This document shows, piece by piece, positions 1 to 8,799 of a stretch of 64,000 bases of DNA. Within the stretch, counting starts at the first letter, position 1, and each line of letters begins with the position of its first letter. Position numbers and translations under genes: made by a program. Origin of the DNA: Rhodothermales bacterium (GTDB lineage Bacteria; Bacteroidota; Rhodothermia; Rhodothermales; Bin80); contig CATQHT010000003.1 of assembly GCA_958296045.1 (NCBI GenBank), forward strand, positions 1,871,246 through 1,935,245, given 5' to 3'. The notes beneath the pieces are model-generated. The model made no database searches. It was given only the letters and a program-made list of their open reading frames with translations, and had not been told where the DNA came from.

Positions 1-531
1 GTCTCCACACCCTCTTCTGCCTGTTGCGTCTTTCGGGTGGCCATGGCTGACCCGCTGAAAGAACGCCTTGATTGTACTCACGAAGTCTTTTCCGGTGGTT
101 CTCGCTGCCGGTGCGCGATGACGCCGCACTGCCCGGGGCAGCCCTGGGTTCCAACCCGCACGACGCCTGAGGTGCGCGGCCATCCCCCAGATTGCCCGCG
201 GTCGCGCTACGTTCAACAAGCGCTGGAAGCGCACCCACTGCATTCTGCGCATAATGCCCGTTCTTTAATGCCTTCCTTCGTGAGCACCCGGTGCTCTCGC
301 CCGCGCCGGGTCTATGGAAACCCGCAGGCGGATTGTAGATCCGTGTCCGGGCACATTAAGCGTCGCGTTGTTGGTCAACAGGATAGCCCGTCGGGATGGT
401 GCCCCAAAATATGCCGAAATGGAATGCGAAGTCACGCTGCTCCCGGTAACGCTCGCGGCCTTCGCCATTCCGATCTTGCCCATACCGATAAGGATACGCA
501 TTCGCGCCACCCCGGCCATCGGACGGATTCG

Positions 532-1095
532 AACCTGCTCCTGATTCTCGTGCTGGTCCCATTCTGGACCTCGCTTCTGGTACGCACTACCGCATGGATC
601 GTGTTGCTTCAGACCCAAGGGGTGCTGAATGACCTTATGGTTCTTATTGGCCTGGTAAGCGACGACGGGCGACTGGCCATGGTGTACAACATGACCGGAA
701 CGATCGTGGCCATGACCCATGTACTGCTGCCGTTTATGGTCCTGCCGCTCTATTCGGTGATGCGCGGGATCCCCTCGACCCATATGAATGCCGCGGCCTC
801 GCTCGGCGCTACGCCGCTGCAAGCCTTCCTGCGCGTGTACTGGCCGCAGTCGCTTCCCGGTGTGGGCGCCGGGGCCCTCCTGGTATTTATCCTGGCGATC
901 GGTTATTACATCACCCCCGCACTGGTCGGGGGCAGTGACGGGCAGCTGATCTCCAATATGATCGCCTACCATATGCAGACCTCACTGAACTGGGGGCTGG
1001 CCGCGGCGCTGGGCGGCGTGCTGCTCGTGGGCGTTCTCGTGCTGTACGCGGTGTACGATCGCTTGGTGGGCGTCGAGCGGATGGGGCTGGGGTGA
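532..1095 (+). pseudogene. potB: PotB-type ABC permease, 3' part only
   Basis: The last ~187 codons encode a PotB-like inner-membrane permease of a spermidine/putrescine-type ABC importer, with the family signature [15 protein letters not shown] followed by hydrophobic segments and the EAA-like loop [18 protein letters not shown] that docks the ATPase. The reading frame stays open upstream to position 37, but that stretch (polar, Arg/His-rich) does not look like a permease and lacks the first transmembrane segment. Hydrophobic codons in another frame at about 420-540 suggest a frameshift near 530. The stop overlaps the start of the next permease (ATGA), so the two formed an operon. A PotB normally has about 280 residues, so roughly a third is lost or scrambled. 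I infer a dead gene; family assignment is firm. Confidence 0.75.
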
Positions 1096-1913
1096 TGAAA
1101 AGCACCATCCATCTGAGCCCAGCCCGAGTCGTCTACCTGGCTTTCTGCACACTCGTCTTCGTATTCCTGCTGGCTCCGATCATTGTGATCGTTCCACTCA
1201 GCTTCAATGCAGAGCCGTATTTCACCTTCACCGAAGCGATGCTCCGTCTTGATCTGGAGGCCTGGTCCCTGCGGTGGTACCGCGAGATCGTCGAAAACGA
1301 GACCTGATCGGCGAGTCTGGTGAACAGCCTCGTAATCGGGGCCAGCGCGACGGCACTGGCCACGGCACTGGGCACGCTGGCGGCGTTGGGTCTGGCGAGT
1401 CCAGCCATGCCCGGTCGACGGATGGTCATGGCGGTCCTTATTTCGCCAATGGTGACGCCGGTAATTATTGCAGCGGCCGGCATGTTTTTCTTCTACTCCG
1501 GGCTTGGGCTTGGGCAGACGCATCTTGGCCTCATCCTTGCGCATGCGACGCTGGGCGTGCCCTTTGTGGTCGTTACAGTCACGGCAACGCTGGCCGCGTA
1601 CGACCGCAACCTCACGCGGGCAGCCGCGAGCCTGGCCGCGGGCCCCTGGACCACCTTTCGGCGTGTGCAGCTACCCCTGATTTCACCCGGAATAATCTCC
1701 AGCGCACTCTTCGCCTTCGCCGTTTCGTTTGACGAGGTTGTCGTGGTGCTGTTCATGGGCGGCGTCGACCAGCGCACGATCCCGCGCCAGATGTGGTCAG
1801 GAATTCGGGAACAGATCAGTCCGGCGATCCTGGCCATTGCGACGTTTCTGATCGTGTTCGCCGCGTTATTGCTCCTTACGGTGAACTGGTTACGGCGGCG
1901 GAGCAACACATAG
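1095..1913 (+). pseudogene. potC: PotC-type ABC permease with in-frame TGA
   Basis: This is the second permease of the polyamine-type importer. Residues 1-70 hold the first membrane segment (FVFLLAPIIVIVPLSFN), then a TGA at 1305-1307 interrupts the frame where PotC proteins carry Trp (ENET-stop-SASL). The same frame continues without further damage for about 200 residues, including the EAA loop RAAASLAAGPWTTFRRVQLP and a C-terminal membrane segment, to TAG at 1911-1913. A TGG-to-TGA change explains it. Other genes here end in TGA normally, so recoding of TGA to Trp across the genome is unlikely. It overlaps the upstream permease by ATGA. No substrate-binding protein follows, so the importer is probably non-functional. 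Confidence 0.85.
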
Positions 1914-2244
1914 TCGGTGACCGAAATACGTGTGGCGAAGCATTCCGGGCGCGAGGTAGGAACGACATATGCACTGGGCCCTCCTACCGGCGACGGGCGC
2001 GCTTCTGACTGCGTGCGCTTCAGGAGTCAATTCCGGGGGACTACAGGCATGGATAGCCGGCGATGGCTGCTCCGCGCATTGGTAATGTGCATTCGGGAAA
2101 ACGTTGCCGCGGAAGGAGCAATCCGCTGACCTTGGTACCGGACCCCTTCGTCCGCTCAAGCTGATTGGAATCCCGCCTCGTGTTAAGCCACCTTTATAAG
2201 CCCCTTCTTAAAGGGTGTCAGGCGTCATCCCAACTCAACTTGGT
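1914..2244. other. Intergenic, no gene seen
   Basis: Between potC and the intron fragments I see no credible coding sequence or structured RNA. Short open frames here have no family resemblance. Confidence 0.6.
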
Positions 2245-2350
2245 CGTGCGCCGTAGGAAGGGCGCGTCCCTGTGGCGGGTGCGAATCCCGCCCAACACAT
2301 GGTCGCTCCGGTTGGTAGTGGCCTCAGCCTATCGTGGAGGGTACGAAATG
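2245..2350 (+). mobile_element. Possible 5' end of a second group II intron type
   Basis: The segment starts about GTGCGCCGTAGGAAGGGCG and continues with a G/C hairpin resembling the first stems of domain I in bacterial group II introns (stem GGCGGG with CCCGCC around a GTGCGAAT loop). It ends where a different intron 5' end begins at 2351. It could instead be an unrelated hairpin or a degenerate tRNA T-arm; no complete tRNA cloverleaf can be built around it. Confidence 0.3.
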
Positions 2351-2612
2351 GTGCGCTAGGCTAACCGGCGTTAGTACAGGGGGTGCAAGTCGCTCGTTGT
2401 GAAATGAATAGCCAACAACGCAACTCCTCGAGCCGTGCGCCTGTACCCGTGAGAGTACAGGCGAAGCGTCGGCAGAGGTGCGTGTGGGCAGGGCAAATGA
2501 GCACCGAAAGAACAATCGTCCGGGATGCCGAGGTTTTCATTTCGGCCAGAGGCAACATCTTCTTCGCCGCTCGCGGCTCAGCCCGGGAGTCTCCTCCTCC
2601 TCCTCCTCCTCT
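2351..2612 (+). mobile_element. Group II intron fragment, 5' domain I only
   Basis: It begins GTGCGCTAGGCTAACCGGCG, matching the 5' end of the intact intron whose 5' end is at 27465 on the minus strand. Homology (AGTACAGGGGGTGCAAGTC and GCGAAGCGTCGGCAGAGG among shared blocks) runs to about 2580-2612, then stops at a CTC-triplet microsatellite. The reverse transcriptase and domains V/VI are absent. Losing the 3' part while keeping the 5' end is the opposite of the usual 5'-truncated retro-insertion, so this is more likely a full insertion later cut by deletion or by the adjacent IS1634 piece. Confidence 0.8.
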
Positions 2613-2625
2613 CCAACCTCAATTC

Positions 2626-3108
2626 TAATTGTCGTTGGACAGTTGAGATCGAACGCACGTTCCGCACCATGACATCGGATCTTGGATTACGTCCGATCTA
2701 CCACAGTCGGGACCTTCGCATAGAAGCCCACCTCTTCCTGTCCATTCTCGCCTTTCACGCAGCGCATCTGATACGCAGCCTATTGAGAACCGTCGACATC
2801 CACAGCAGCTGGGGCACACTCAAGGTCAAGCTCAACCAGATGCATCGTGTAACAACCGTGCTCCCACAAAACGCAACCCATTGCACCCTGCTCAAGAAAG
2901 ACCAGGACCTCAAGCCGTTCCACCGTAAAGTCTTCCGCGCGGTGGGGCTCAAAACCGGCACGTACACCCGCAGAATGAAAGCAAGACGCCCCTCTCAAGG
3001 GCACGCGAACATGTAAAACACACCGGTAAAACCCGCCCTTCTCACCATCCCTGTATGTCAGGGATGTGTTACCTCACGTAAAAAATCCACTACATTGACA
3101 AACTTGGG
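2626..3108 (+). mobile_element. IS1634-family fragment: transposase C-terminus and right end
   Basis: Codons from about 2640 to 3016 encode the C-terminal part of an IS1634/IS1549-type DDE transposase. The recognisable motif is VEIERTFRTMTSDLGLRPIY, holding the catalytic Glu, followed by the Y2-like ILAFHAAHLIRSLLR segment. After the stop comes about 90 bp of non-coding end sequence with an 8-bp stem (CATCCCTG/CAGGGATG, 3046-3066), finishing in ATTGACAAACTTGGG at 3108. The same end, in the other orientation, forms the MITE-like element at 47922. The N-terminal two thirds are absent; an N-terminal piece of a related transposase lies at 7001-7426 on the minus strand. Confidence 0.8.
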
Positions 3109-3126
3109 TTGAGCCTGTCCGTCTGG

Positions 3127-3660
3127 TCAGGCGCGTTGGCCGTGAGGGATAGCATCGGCGTAACAGGCCGTGTCGTTTGGTAGAACGCCAACCATGCACG
3201 CTCTGGACTGCTCAAGGTGCAGCGGCCCCGCACCAAAACGGCTCAGACACACCACACGAGGCAGGCAGGCCTGCCACTGGGCGTCGGACCAGGCCATCCA
3301 GGGCTCGCAGACGGCCAAACGAAGTGCGGCCGCCAACCGCCGCAGCCAGGTAGTCATGCGCGCGACAGATCAGATAGCGTATCTGCGCGCCGAAAAACGT
3401 TGTAGTACCGCACGGATGTTTATGAAGCAAGAGCGTGCTCCAGACTGCGTGCTGCGCGTCGTCGGTCACGTGCCCACGGCCAAGCTCTGCACATCTTGCA
3501 TCCTATCTGAATCCGCGCGCAGCGTGGGCACCGGCGCTGGCAGCAGGCGTGTAACGACACCGGCGGCATACGCGTTCGTCGGCGCTGGCAGCGCCACGAG
3601 TTGTACCACCCAAGATATGCACAGAGGGATCAATGGCTCGACAACCACCTCCGCGCGGCA
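3127..3660 (-). pseudogene. Decayed DruA-like/Tn5-type transposase N-terminus
   Basis: On the minus strand, pieces in two or three frames align in order with residues ~65-200 of the intact transposase at 31846-34158: VALPAPTNAYAA, then DDAQHAVWSTLLLHKHPCGT with FGAQIRYLI, then WMAWSDAQWQACLPRVVCLS. These fall in the DUF4338 (DruA-like) domain. Several frameshifts separate them and no DDE domain follows, so this is a relic. It is much more diverged from the intact copy than a recent duplicate would be. Confidence 0.65.
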
Positions 3661-3711
3661 CTAATCAACTGACATGTGCTCAAATAACCGGATTTCCGAA
3701 TGGGTACTTCG

Positions 3712-3768
3712 TGGCATCAAGTCCCCTCGGGAGTGGTTTGGCAAAAGGTTGCCGCGGCTGGCACGTCC
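3712..3768. repeat. Direct repeat copy 1, flanking small peptide cluster
   Basis: A 57-bp segment made of two exact blocks (TGGCATCAAGTCCCC... and TGCCGCGGCTGGCACGTCC) separated by 17-18 variable bases. A second copy lies at 5747-5802 in the same orientation. This copy sits a few bases beyond the stop codon of the thioredoxin-like gene, the second just before the Cys-rich peptide gene, so the pair brackets the three-gene cluster. Confidence 0.75.
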
Positions 3769-3773
3769 AAGGG

Positions 3774-4355
3774 TCACTGCAGCACCGGTGATCTGAACTC
3801 CGCTCGCTGATCGAACACATGCGTGATGACCTGCGACTCGGCCAAGACCACCTGCGGCGTGCGGATCCCCATGGCCCGCGGGTTGAACTCCGGGTCTTGT
3901 GATACGAGAAAGGGAAAGGTCGCCTGGCTTACGCGCCGCAAGAGCAGCGACTCATAGGCGCCCTGCTCAATTCCCACGAGGGGATCGGCATAGATAGCCA
4001 GCACAGGAAGATCGCGCAGACCAGTCTCCTCGCCCTGCTCCGACCAATAGCGGAGCAGCTTCACCTGGTTGTCCGAGCATCCCACACCCCCCAGCAGTAT
4101 GACTACCGCCGTATCGGGTATGGCCAACCCCAGTTCTGCGGCCGGAGCCTTGGATTGCACTTCGAGGAGCGCCGCTGCGGGGAGCGGCTGCCCCACAAGC
4201 ATTGAATGGTCCGGGACAAGCGCCACGTCACTGACCGGTGGCGCCGGACTGTTGTCGCCCGCAAACCAGAACCGCAGGCCACTGAGCGCAACCAGAGCTG
4301 CCAGAAATGGCACGCCAAACCACATGGTGTACTGCAAACGACTATTCATCCGCAT
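3774..4355 (-). CDS. Membrane-anchored thioredoxin-like protein
   Basis: A 193-residue protein with one N-terminal membrane anchor (about residues 10-31, FGVPFLAALVALSGLRFWF) and a periplasmic domain that looks like a reduced TlpA/redoxin fold: a beta strand TAVVILLGG, then GCSDNQVKLLRYW at the place where thioredoxins carry CXXC, and a later region with TPQVVLAES like the cis-Pro loop. Only one Cys is present, so ordinary disulfide exchange is doubtful; it may be a carrier or scaffold. It overlaps the upstream lipoprotein gene by 14 bases and is the last gene of a three-gene minus-strand operon. The exact function is unknown. Confidence 0.7.
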   Translation of the reverse strand: MRMNSRLQYTMWFGVPFLAALVALSGLRFWFAGDNSPAPPVSDVALVPDHSMLVGQPLPAAALLEVQSKAPAAELGLAIPDTAVVILLGGVGCSDNQVKLLRYWSEQGEETGLRDLPVLAIYADPLVGIEQGAYESLLLRRVSQATFPFLVSQDPEFNPRAMGIRTPQVVLAESQVITHVFDQRAEFRSPVLQ

Positions 4356-5445
4356 CCTGAGGTGGAATAAAGCGGTACCGGAAGATCAAAGGATTGCCTA
4401 CATCACCATCAGCCAATGGCTCATGGTCTCCCTGGCTATAGATGTAACCATTGCCAGCGGCATCAGGCCAGACAGGAGAGATCGTACTGCGAGGGGGAAA
4501 GCGACCGACATTACTGGCAACGCTGATGCCATATTGGCCCCCGGTACCTTCTATCCCCTCCAGCCGCCACCGATCGGCCAGGTGGCTATACACTACCATA
4601 CGAGTCTGACTGGTGAGCGCAAAGACAGCGGAGGTCGTGAGGTACTTGTCGTACTCCGCTCTCATCTCCTCTCGAGACATATGTCGCTGCAAATCCTGTG
4701 GTCGCGGTGAATAAAACTCTGGACGCTGTTGTGCTGCCTTCGCATCGAAGCGCACAGGAATGGCGTCCATGGACTCTAGGTACGTGAAGTACGGTCCATC
4801 ACCAAAACAGTCTATGCTACGGTCCCACATCGCGCTAAAGGGGACGTTTAGCCTGGGGAATTTAGGCCACTCCACAGGGATGTCCCGCAGCACTTGTAGT
4901 TCAGGCGAATACACCACTACGCTATTATGACTTGATGACGAGGTCCAAGGGTTAGGCCAGACAAGAAAGAAGAGGGAATCGCCGCTCGCACAAAATCCCT
5001 TAGCGCGGTGGAGCATCCGCCGGGTGGCGCTAACACAGCGGCCATCTGCGGTGAGAACCACCACCTTGTCCCCAAGGTCCTTCGTAACTACGTGACCCCT
5101 ATCCGCGAAGCGAGCGCTAAAAGGAGTAAGGTCCTCGTCATCGGGCAAACACTCCTGCGGCGAGTAGGTCCTGATATGTTCCCCTGACGACGCAAACAGG
5201 TTAACGCCACCCCCTATGAAATCCGTCACCAAAAGGTCTCCCTCCTGATTGACATCCAGGAACATGATCGCGCCTATGATGATGGACGGATCCAGACGGA
5301 CGGTGTCCGCAGGAGCAAACAGCTCATCAAATGGCAATACCGGTGCGTCTAGGATCTGACTCTCCTGGGGAGCGGCAGTACATCCAACCGAAAGCACAGC
5401 CACCAACAGCCACAGCCTCATAACCACGACATGCTGGTCAGTCAT
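4342..5445 (-). CDS. Six-bladed beta-propeller lipoprotein
   Basis: The 367-residue product begins with a lipoprotein signal (RLWLLVAVLSVGC, lipobox LSVGC at about residues 19-22), so it should be anchored in a membrane facing the periplasm or outside. The body has repeated strand-turn units such as FLDVNQEGDLLVTDF, GHVVTKDLGDKVVVL and TISPVWPDAAGNGYIYS, typical of the 6-bladed NHL/TolB-like propellers common in Bacteroidota. Its ATG overlaps the TGA of the upstream Cys-rich peptide (ATGA) and it overlaps the next gene, which implies translational coupling. In Bacteroidota such propellers are often found next to small secreted peptides; the role is unknown. Confidence 0.75.
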   Translation of the reverse strand: MTDQHVVVMRLWLLVAVLSVGCTAAPQESQILDAPVLPFDELFAPADTVRLDPSIIIGAIMFLDVNQEGDLLVTDFIGGGVNLFASSGEHIRTYSPQECLPDDEDLTPFSARFADRGHVVTKDLGDKVVVLTADGRCVSATRRMLHRAKGFCASGDSLFFLVWPNPWTSSSSHNSVVVYSPELQVLRDIPVEWPKFPRLNVPFSAMWDRSIDCFGDGPYFTYLESMDAIPVRFDAKAAQQRPEFYSPRPQDLQRHMSREEMRAEYDKYLTTSAVFALTSQTRMVVYSHLADRWRLEGIEGTGGQYGISVASNVGRFPPRSTISPVWPDAAGNGYIYSQGDHEPLADGDVGNPLIFRYRFIPPQDADE

Positions 5446-5705
5446 GGGCCGCCATACAGGCAGAACACGTATTCGTTCGCTCCAGGGTCACAGCACTTCT
5501 CGCCAGCCAGCACATGGAACGTAGTGCATGGGCCAAGACAACCCACGACATAGCAGTCTTCACCACACGCATCAAAAGGCAACCTATGCCAAATTAATTG
5601 CGGCACCGTACTGCCCTGCATGTTCTCAGGATGTGGCACGATAAATGCGGACACAAGGACAACACAGACTAGGCCCCCGAGCGCGCACAGGATGCGGGCT
5701 TTCGT
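5442..5705 (-). CDS. Small secreted Cys-rich peptide
   Basis: From about 5705 the frame encodes ~87 residues: a hydrophobic signal segment (ILCALGGLVCVVLVSAF) followed by a short mature region with eight cysteines in ACGEDC, VGCLGPC, EKCC and FC patterns. The organisation resembles the NVEALA-type secreted peptides of Bacteroidota that precede beta-propeller lipoproteins, but the sequence itself is not one I recognise. The frame is open upstream to 5984, yet that part covers the direct repeat at 5747-5802 and has no protein character. The natural first codon seems to be ACG (5703-5705) where ATG is expected, so initiation may be weak or lost. It is coupled to the propeller gene by ATGA. Confidence 0.6.
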   Translation of the reverse strand, partial: TKARILCALGGLVCVVLVSAFIVPHPENMQGSTVPQLIWHRLPFDACGEDCYVVGCLGPCTTFHVLAGEKCCDPGANEYVFCLYGGP

Positions 5706-5746
5706 AGCAGAGATAGCCGGGAGCGAAAGGTTAGGAAAGGTCTTCC

Positions 5747-5802
5747 TGGCATCAAGTCCCCTCGGGACTGGCTGGTAAATGGGTGCCGCGGCTGGCACGT
5801 CC
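5747..5802. repeat. Direct repeat copy 2, flanking small peptide cluster
   Basis: Same two conserved blocks as at 3712-3768, with 16-18 variable bases between them. The block containing CCCCTCGGGA could form a short hairpin. It lies just upstream of the Cys-rich peptide gene. Confidence 0.75.
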
Positions 5803-6237
5803 CGTGGCACGACGCTGTGCGGCGACAGGCACTTCGGCGAAGCTCCCACCGCCTCACCTGTACTGCAAAGCATAGGGTCAGTATATGCAATCTGTGAGCA
5901 AGAATCTCGTACCTCGCTGCCTCGCAGACCTACGCCTGCCCAGTTCCACGTCCGATGACCTGACAACGGTCGGATCCAACGCATCCGTCAGGTATCGCAT
6001 GCCGTCTTGCCTTGTGATGTTCTGACAGGTGAAGCGGCAGTCTTTGGAGCAGGTAGCCTGCTGGATCATGGGGGAGATGGGCAGGCCTACGCAGCGGCCC
6101 TGTTTCTGATGACAGTGTCGCAGCTATCCGTGTCGAGTATGGTCATTTGGTGGCGATCGTGATGCCCGACAATCGGTCCGCACGCCCAGAAGCCTCAGCG
6201 GCCATCAGGCAGATACAGCCGCGCCATAACCAGCGCG

Positions 6238-7014
6238 TCAGGCCAGGTATGGAATCGTCAGCGGCCCCTCGGGCATGATCGCTACACGCGCTTCCCTATC
6301 TCCCAGCCGGAGAAGGTCCCGGTCGATCGCTTCGCGCACCCCACGCGCAGGCTCAATGTGCGCCCGGCGTACCGCCTCGGGGCGCAACGTGCTGAACACC
6401 TGAACGCGGCAGCGCTCCAGAACCTGATTCAAGTTCTGCGTCTGCCACTGGTCCGGTTCGGCAGCCGAATGGCGGATCGCACGCCTACGAGCGGCGGACG
6501 AAGCGTAACGAAACAGCTGCCGCTTGAATGCTCCATGGTCCAGAAACCCATGCGCACACTGGGCAGCAGCCACAATCGGGCCGCCCGGTAAAGTGATCGC
6601 CGCAGCGGCACACATACCCTTGATCCTCTGGTACAGATTCCAATCCAGAGGATATCCGCTGTTGGTCGTCACCACCACCGGAAAGGGCGCCTCCACCGGA
6701 GCCATGGTACGCCGCTAGGTATAGGCACAACCGGCCTGGTGCACCACCCGCACGGCGCCGCAGAAAAACCCCGCAATCGCCTGGTCATCATTCAGCATCA
6801 CGTTGATGAGAACGGCGGCGGGCACCAGTTTACCTCCTGCGCGCACATGCGCCTGCGTCGGGTTGCCTTCCAGGATTCCCCATGTGCTCAGTGGGTGGGC
6901 GACGGTGTCGTATCCATGGTAGCGCAGGATAGCGTCCATGCCCGCAATGCCCGGGAAGACAGCCGTGTAGCCGCCAGAAAAGCCTGCCATAAAGTGTGGC
7001 TTAATGCAGTTCAC
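6238..7014 (-). pseudogene. larA: Nickel-dependent lactate racemase LarA, truncated
   Basis: The frame encodes the central and C-terminal part of LarA (DUF2088 family), which interconverts D- and L-lactate or related 2-hydroxyacids with a nickel-pincer cofactor. Recognisable stretches are KPHFMAGFSGGYTAVFPGIA, HPLSTWGILEGNPTQAHVRA, PVVVTTNSGYPLDWNLYQ and the C-terminal MPEGPLTIPYL. An in-frame TAG at 6715-6717 divides the gene; both halves are in the same frame. The N-terminal ~170 residues are missing because the sequence switches to an IS1634-type transposase fragment at about 7014. No lar maturation genes (larB, larC, larE) are nearby. The gene is certainly inactive. Confidence 0.85.
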
Positions 7015-7426
7015 GCAAGAGGTCTTCCATGCCCAGCAGTTTCAGCGCTTCCAGCGCCAGGCGCTGGTCTCCGACGGTTCTTGCATCGAGATGTTCGACC
7101 TTGTCCGTGAGAATGGTGTCGCGAGGATCCGGGGGTCTTGCATGGATGTCAAAGCCTTGGTCCAGGAGCCTTTTGACGATGTCATCCACCGCGTTCCGGA
7201 AGTGTTCATCAAAGTCCGTCAACAGGATGCAGGTTTGTCCTCTCCGGCGCGCGGCAACCTGGTTGGCGAATTCGGGCCAGTCCTGCTTAGAGATACTGAA
7301 AGTCTGTGCGAGGTTGAGCAGGATTCGCTGTGTGGATTCTCCACCGATGCGTCGGGAATGAAGGAGGGCGAATGTGGGTCGTACCTGGCCGTTTCTGAGG
7401 CGGTATTGAGAGGCTTGTACGAAGAT
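7001..7426 (-). pseudogene. IS1634-type transposase, N-terminal fragment
   Basis: About 140 codons from an eroded start near 7426 (FVQASQYRLRNGQVRPTF) to a stop at 7001-7003. They match the N-terminal region of IS1634/IS1549 transposases, where a strand-rich start and RRIGGESTQRILLNL precede a conserved LDARTVGDQRLALEALKLLG segment that positions the catalytic core. The catalytic domain is replaced by larA sequence at the junction near 7014. It is a deletion relic; the matching C-terminal type of fragment is at 2626-3108. Confidence 0.6.
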
Positions 7427-7794
7427 GACGCTGCACGTGCGTCTGGGCCGGGGTTGTGTTACGGGTGCTCCGGCGGCGAGGTCCCGTATCACTGTCCATT
7501 TCCCTACAACGCCAATTAGAGCGAAACCGCGCGACTTCGATAGGAACAAGGGCCTAAGACGTCCTGACATCGGTCCCCCAGGAGGACAATGAGGACGAAC
7601 GTGACCACTGAGCCAGGAGACTCTCAGCCCGAGTGACGAAGATGGGCCAAGCCCGCGCCAGCGGCATCCAGCCGCATCGCCGACCCGCACAGGTCAAACC
7701 TCTCCCCAGCCTGTGGCCACACACGTGACCCCTTTTTGCCGCATGTGGAATGAGGCAAGGAATGAGAACCCATAGGACATTGGTCAATGGCCGG
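7427..7794. other. Intergenic, no gene seen
   Basis: The stretch upstream of the transposase fragment and downstream of murQ carries open frames on both strands but none with family character. No IS1634 terminal repeat was found here. Confidence 0.55.
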
Positions 7795-8727
7795 CTACTC
7801 GGCAGCGTCTGTCATGGCGATCGCCGCGCGGACAAAGCCGTTAACACGCTCCAGCCGTCGCTGAGCCTCTTGCCGGTCCACGCTCGCCAACACCATGACC
7901 AGCGCGGTCTTTACGTGGCCGCCCGCCGCCCGCAGCGCCAAGGCCGAGTCATGGTAATCCAGACCCGTCACAATCATCACCGTACGACGTGACCGCTCCA
8001 CCAGCTTCCTCGCGCTCATCTGAAGGTCAACCATCATGTTCTCATACACCTTGCCCATGCGCACCATCGCTGCTGTCGTGAGCATGTTGAGGACAAGCTT
8101 CTGTGCCGTCCCGCTCTTCATGCGTGTTGATCCCATAATGACCTCTGGACCCACGACCGGGCAAATAGCTATATCGACCTGGAGCGTAAAACTGCGGCGC
8201 GGATTGCACGTCACAAATAGCGTCTGGCAACCCAGCGTTCTGGCCGCCTTGACAGCGCCAACAACATATGGGGTACGGCGACTCGCAGCAATGCCGCAAA
8301 CGATGTCCCTGGCCGTGACGCCGTGCTCGGCAAGGGCCGCGGCACCGTCAGATTCCACATCCTCTGCACCCTCCTGAGACCGGAACACCGCATTCGGACC
8401 CCCAGCGATGATGCCTTGAACCATATCCGGCGCCGTTCCGAACGTCGGCGGACATTCCGATGCGTCCAGAATCCCAAGGCGCCCGCTCGTTCCAGCTCCG
8501 ACATAGAACAGGCGTCCCCCATTCTGAAAGCACTCCACAATGAGCTTCACCGCTTCGGCAATGAAAGGCAGCTCCTGGCGCACCGCTGCCGCTACGCCAA
8601 GATCCTCATCGCTGATGATGCGCAGAATCTCTGGGATTTCGGCCGTATCTATGTGTTGCGATCGTGGATTGCGCTGCTCCGTGACGAGTGATTGTAGCTG
8701 ATGATGAAGCTGCGTTGAACCGTGCAT
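7795..8727 (-). CDS. murQ: N-acetylmuramic acid 6-phosphate etherase
   Basis: MurQ cleaves the lactyl ether of MurNAc-6-phosphate to give GlcNAc-6-phosphate and D-lactate during cell-wall recycling in the cytoplasm. The 310-residue product has the SIS-domain phosphosugar site VGAGTSGRLGILDASECPP, including the catalytic Glu of DASECPP, then the hallmark GIAASRRTPYVVGAV and STRMKSGTAQKLVLNML. I chose the ATG at 8727 (MHGSTQ) because homologues begin shortly before TEQRNP; the frame is open to an ATG at 8811, but that would overlap recF on the other strand. It is divergent from recF with about 70 bp between. No amgK, murU or anmK lies nearby. Confidence 0.95.
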   Translation of the reverse strand: MHGSTQLHHQLQSLVTEQRNPRSQHIDTAEIPEILRIISDEDLGVAAAVRQELPFIAEAVKLIVECFQNGGRLFYVGAGTSGRLGILDASECPPTFGTAPDMVQGIIAGGPNAVFRSQEGAEDVESDGAAALAEHGVTARDIVCGIAASRRTPYVVGAVKAARTLGCQTLFVTCNPRRSFTLQVDIAICPVVGPEVIMGSTRMKSGTAQKLVLNMLTTAAMVRMGKVYENMMVDLQMSARKLVERSRRTVMIVTGLDYHDSALALRAAGGHVKTALVMVLASVDRQEAQRRLERVNGFVRAAIAMTDAAE

Positions 8728-8799
8728 AGGAATCGGGAGTAAAGGGCCGTCACGGGCAGTGTCCCGCAGGCTAATCTGATCAGGAAGTCGGACAACTGG

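Noticed and set aside
37-531. N-terminal 165 codons of the first long frame
   Set aside because: Open but polar, Arg/His-rich and unlike any permease N-terminus; likely read in the wrong frame upstream of a frameshift.
2280-2320. tRNA T-arm-like sequence (GCGGG-TGCGAAT-CCCGC)
   Set aside because: No acceptor, D-arm or anticodon stem can be fitted around it; the context fits intron domain I better.
2585-2612. CTC-triplet run as a functional repeat
   Set aside because: A simple microsatellite at the junction of two broken mobile elements; no further significance visible.
5706-5984. Long N-terminal extension of the Cys-rich peptide frame
   Set aside because: It reads through the direct repeat and an intergenic region and would bury the signal peptide in the middle of the protein.
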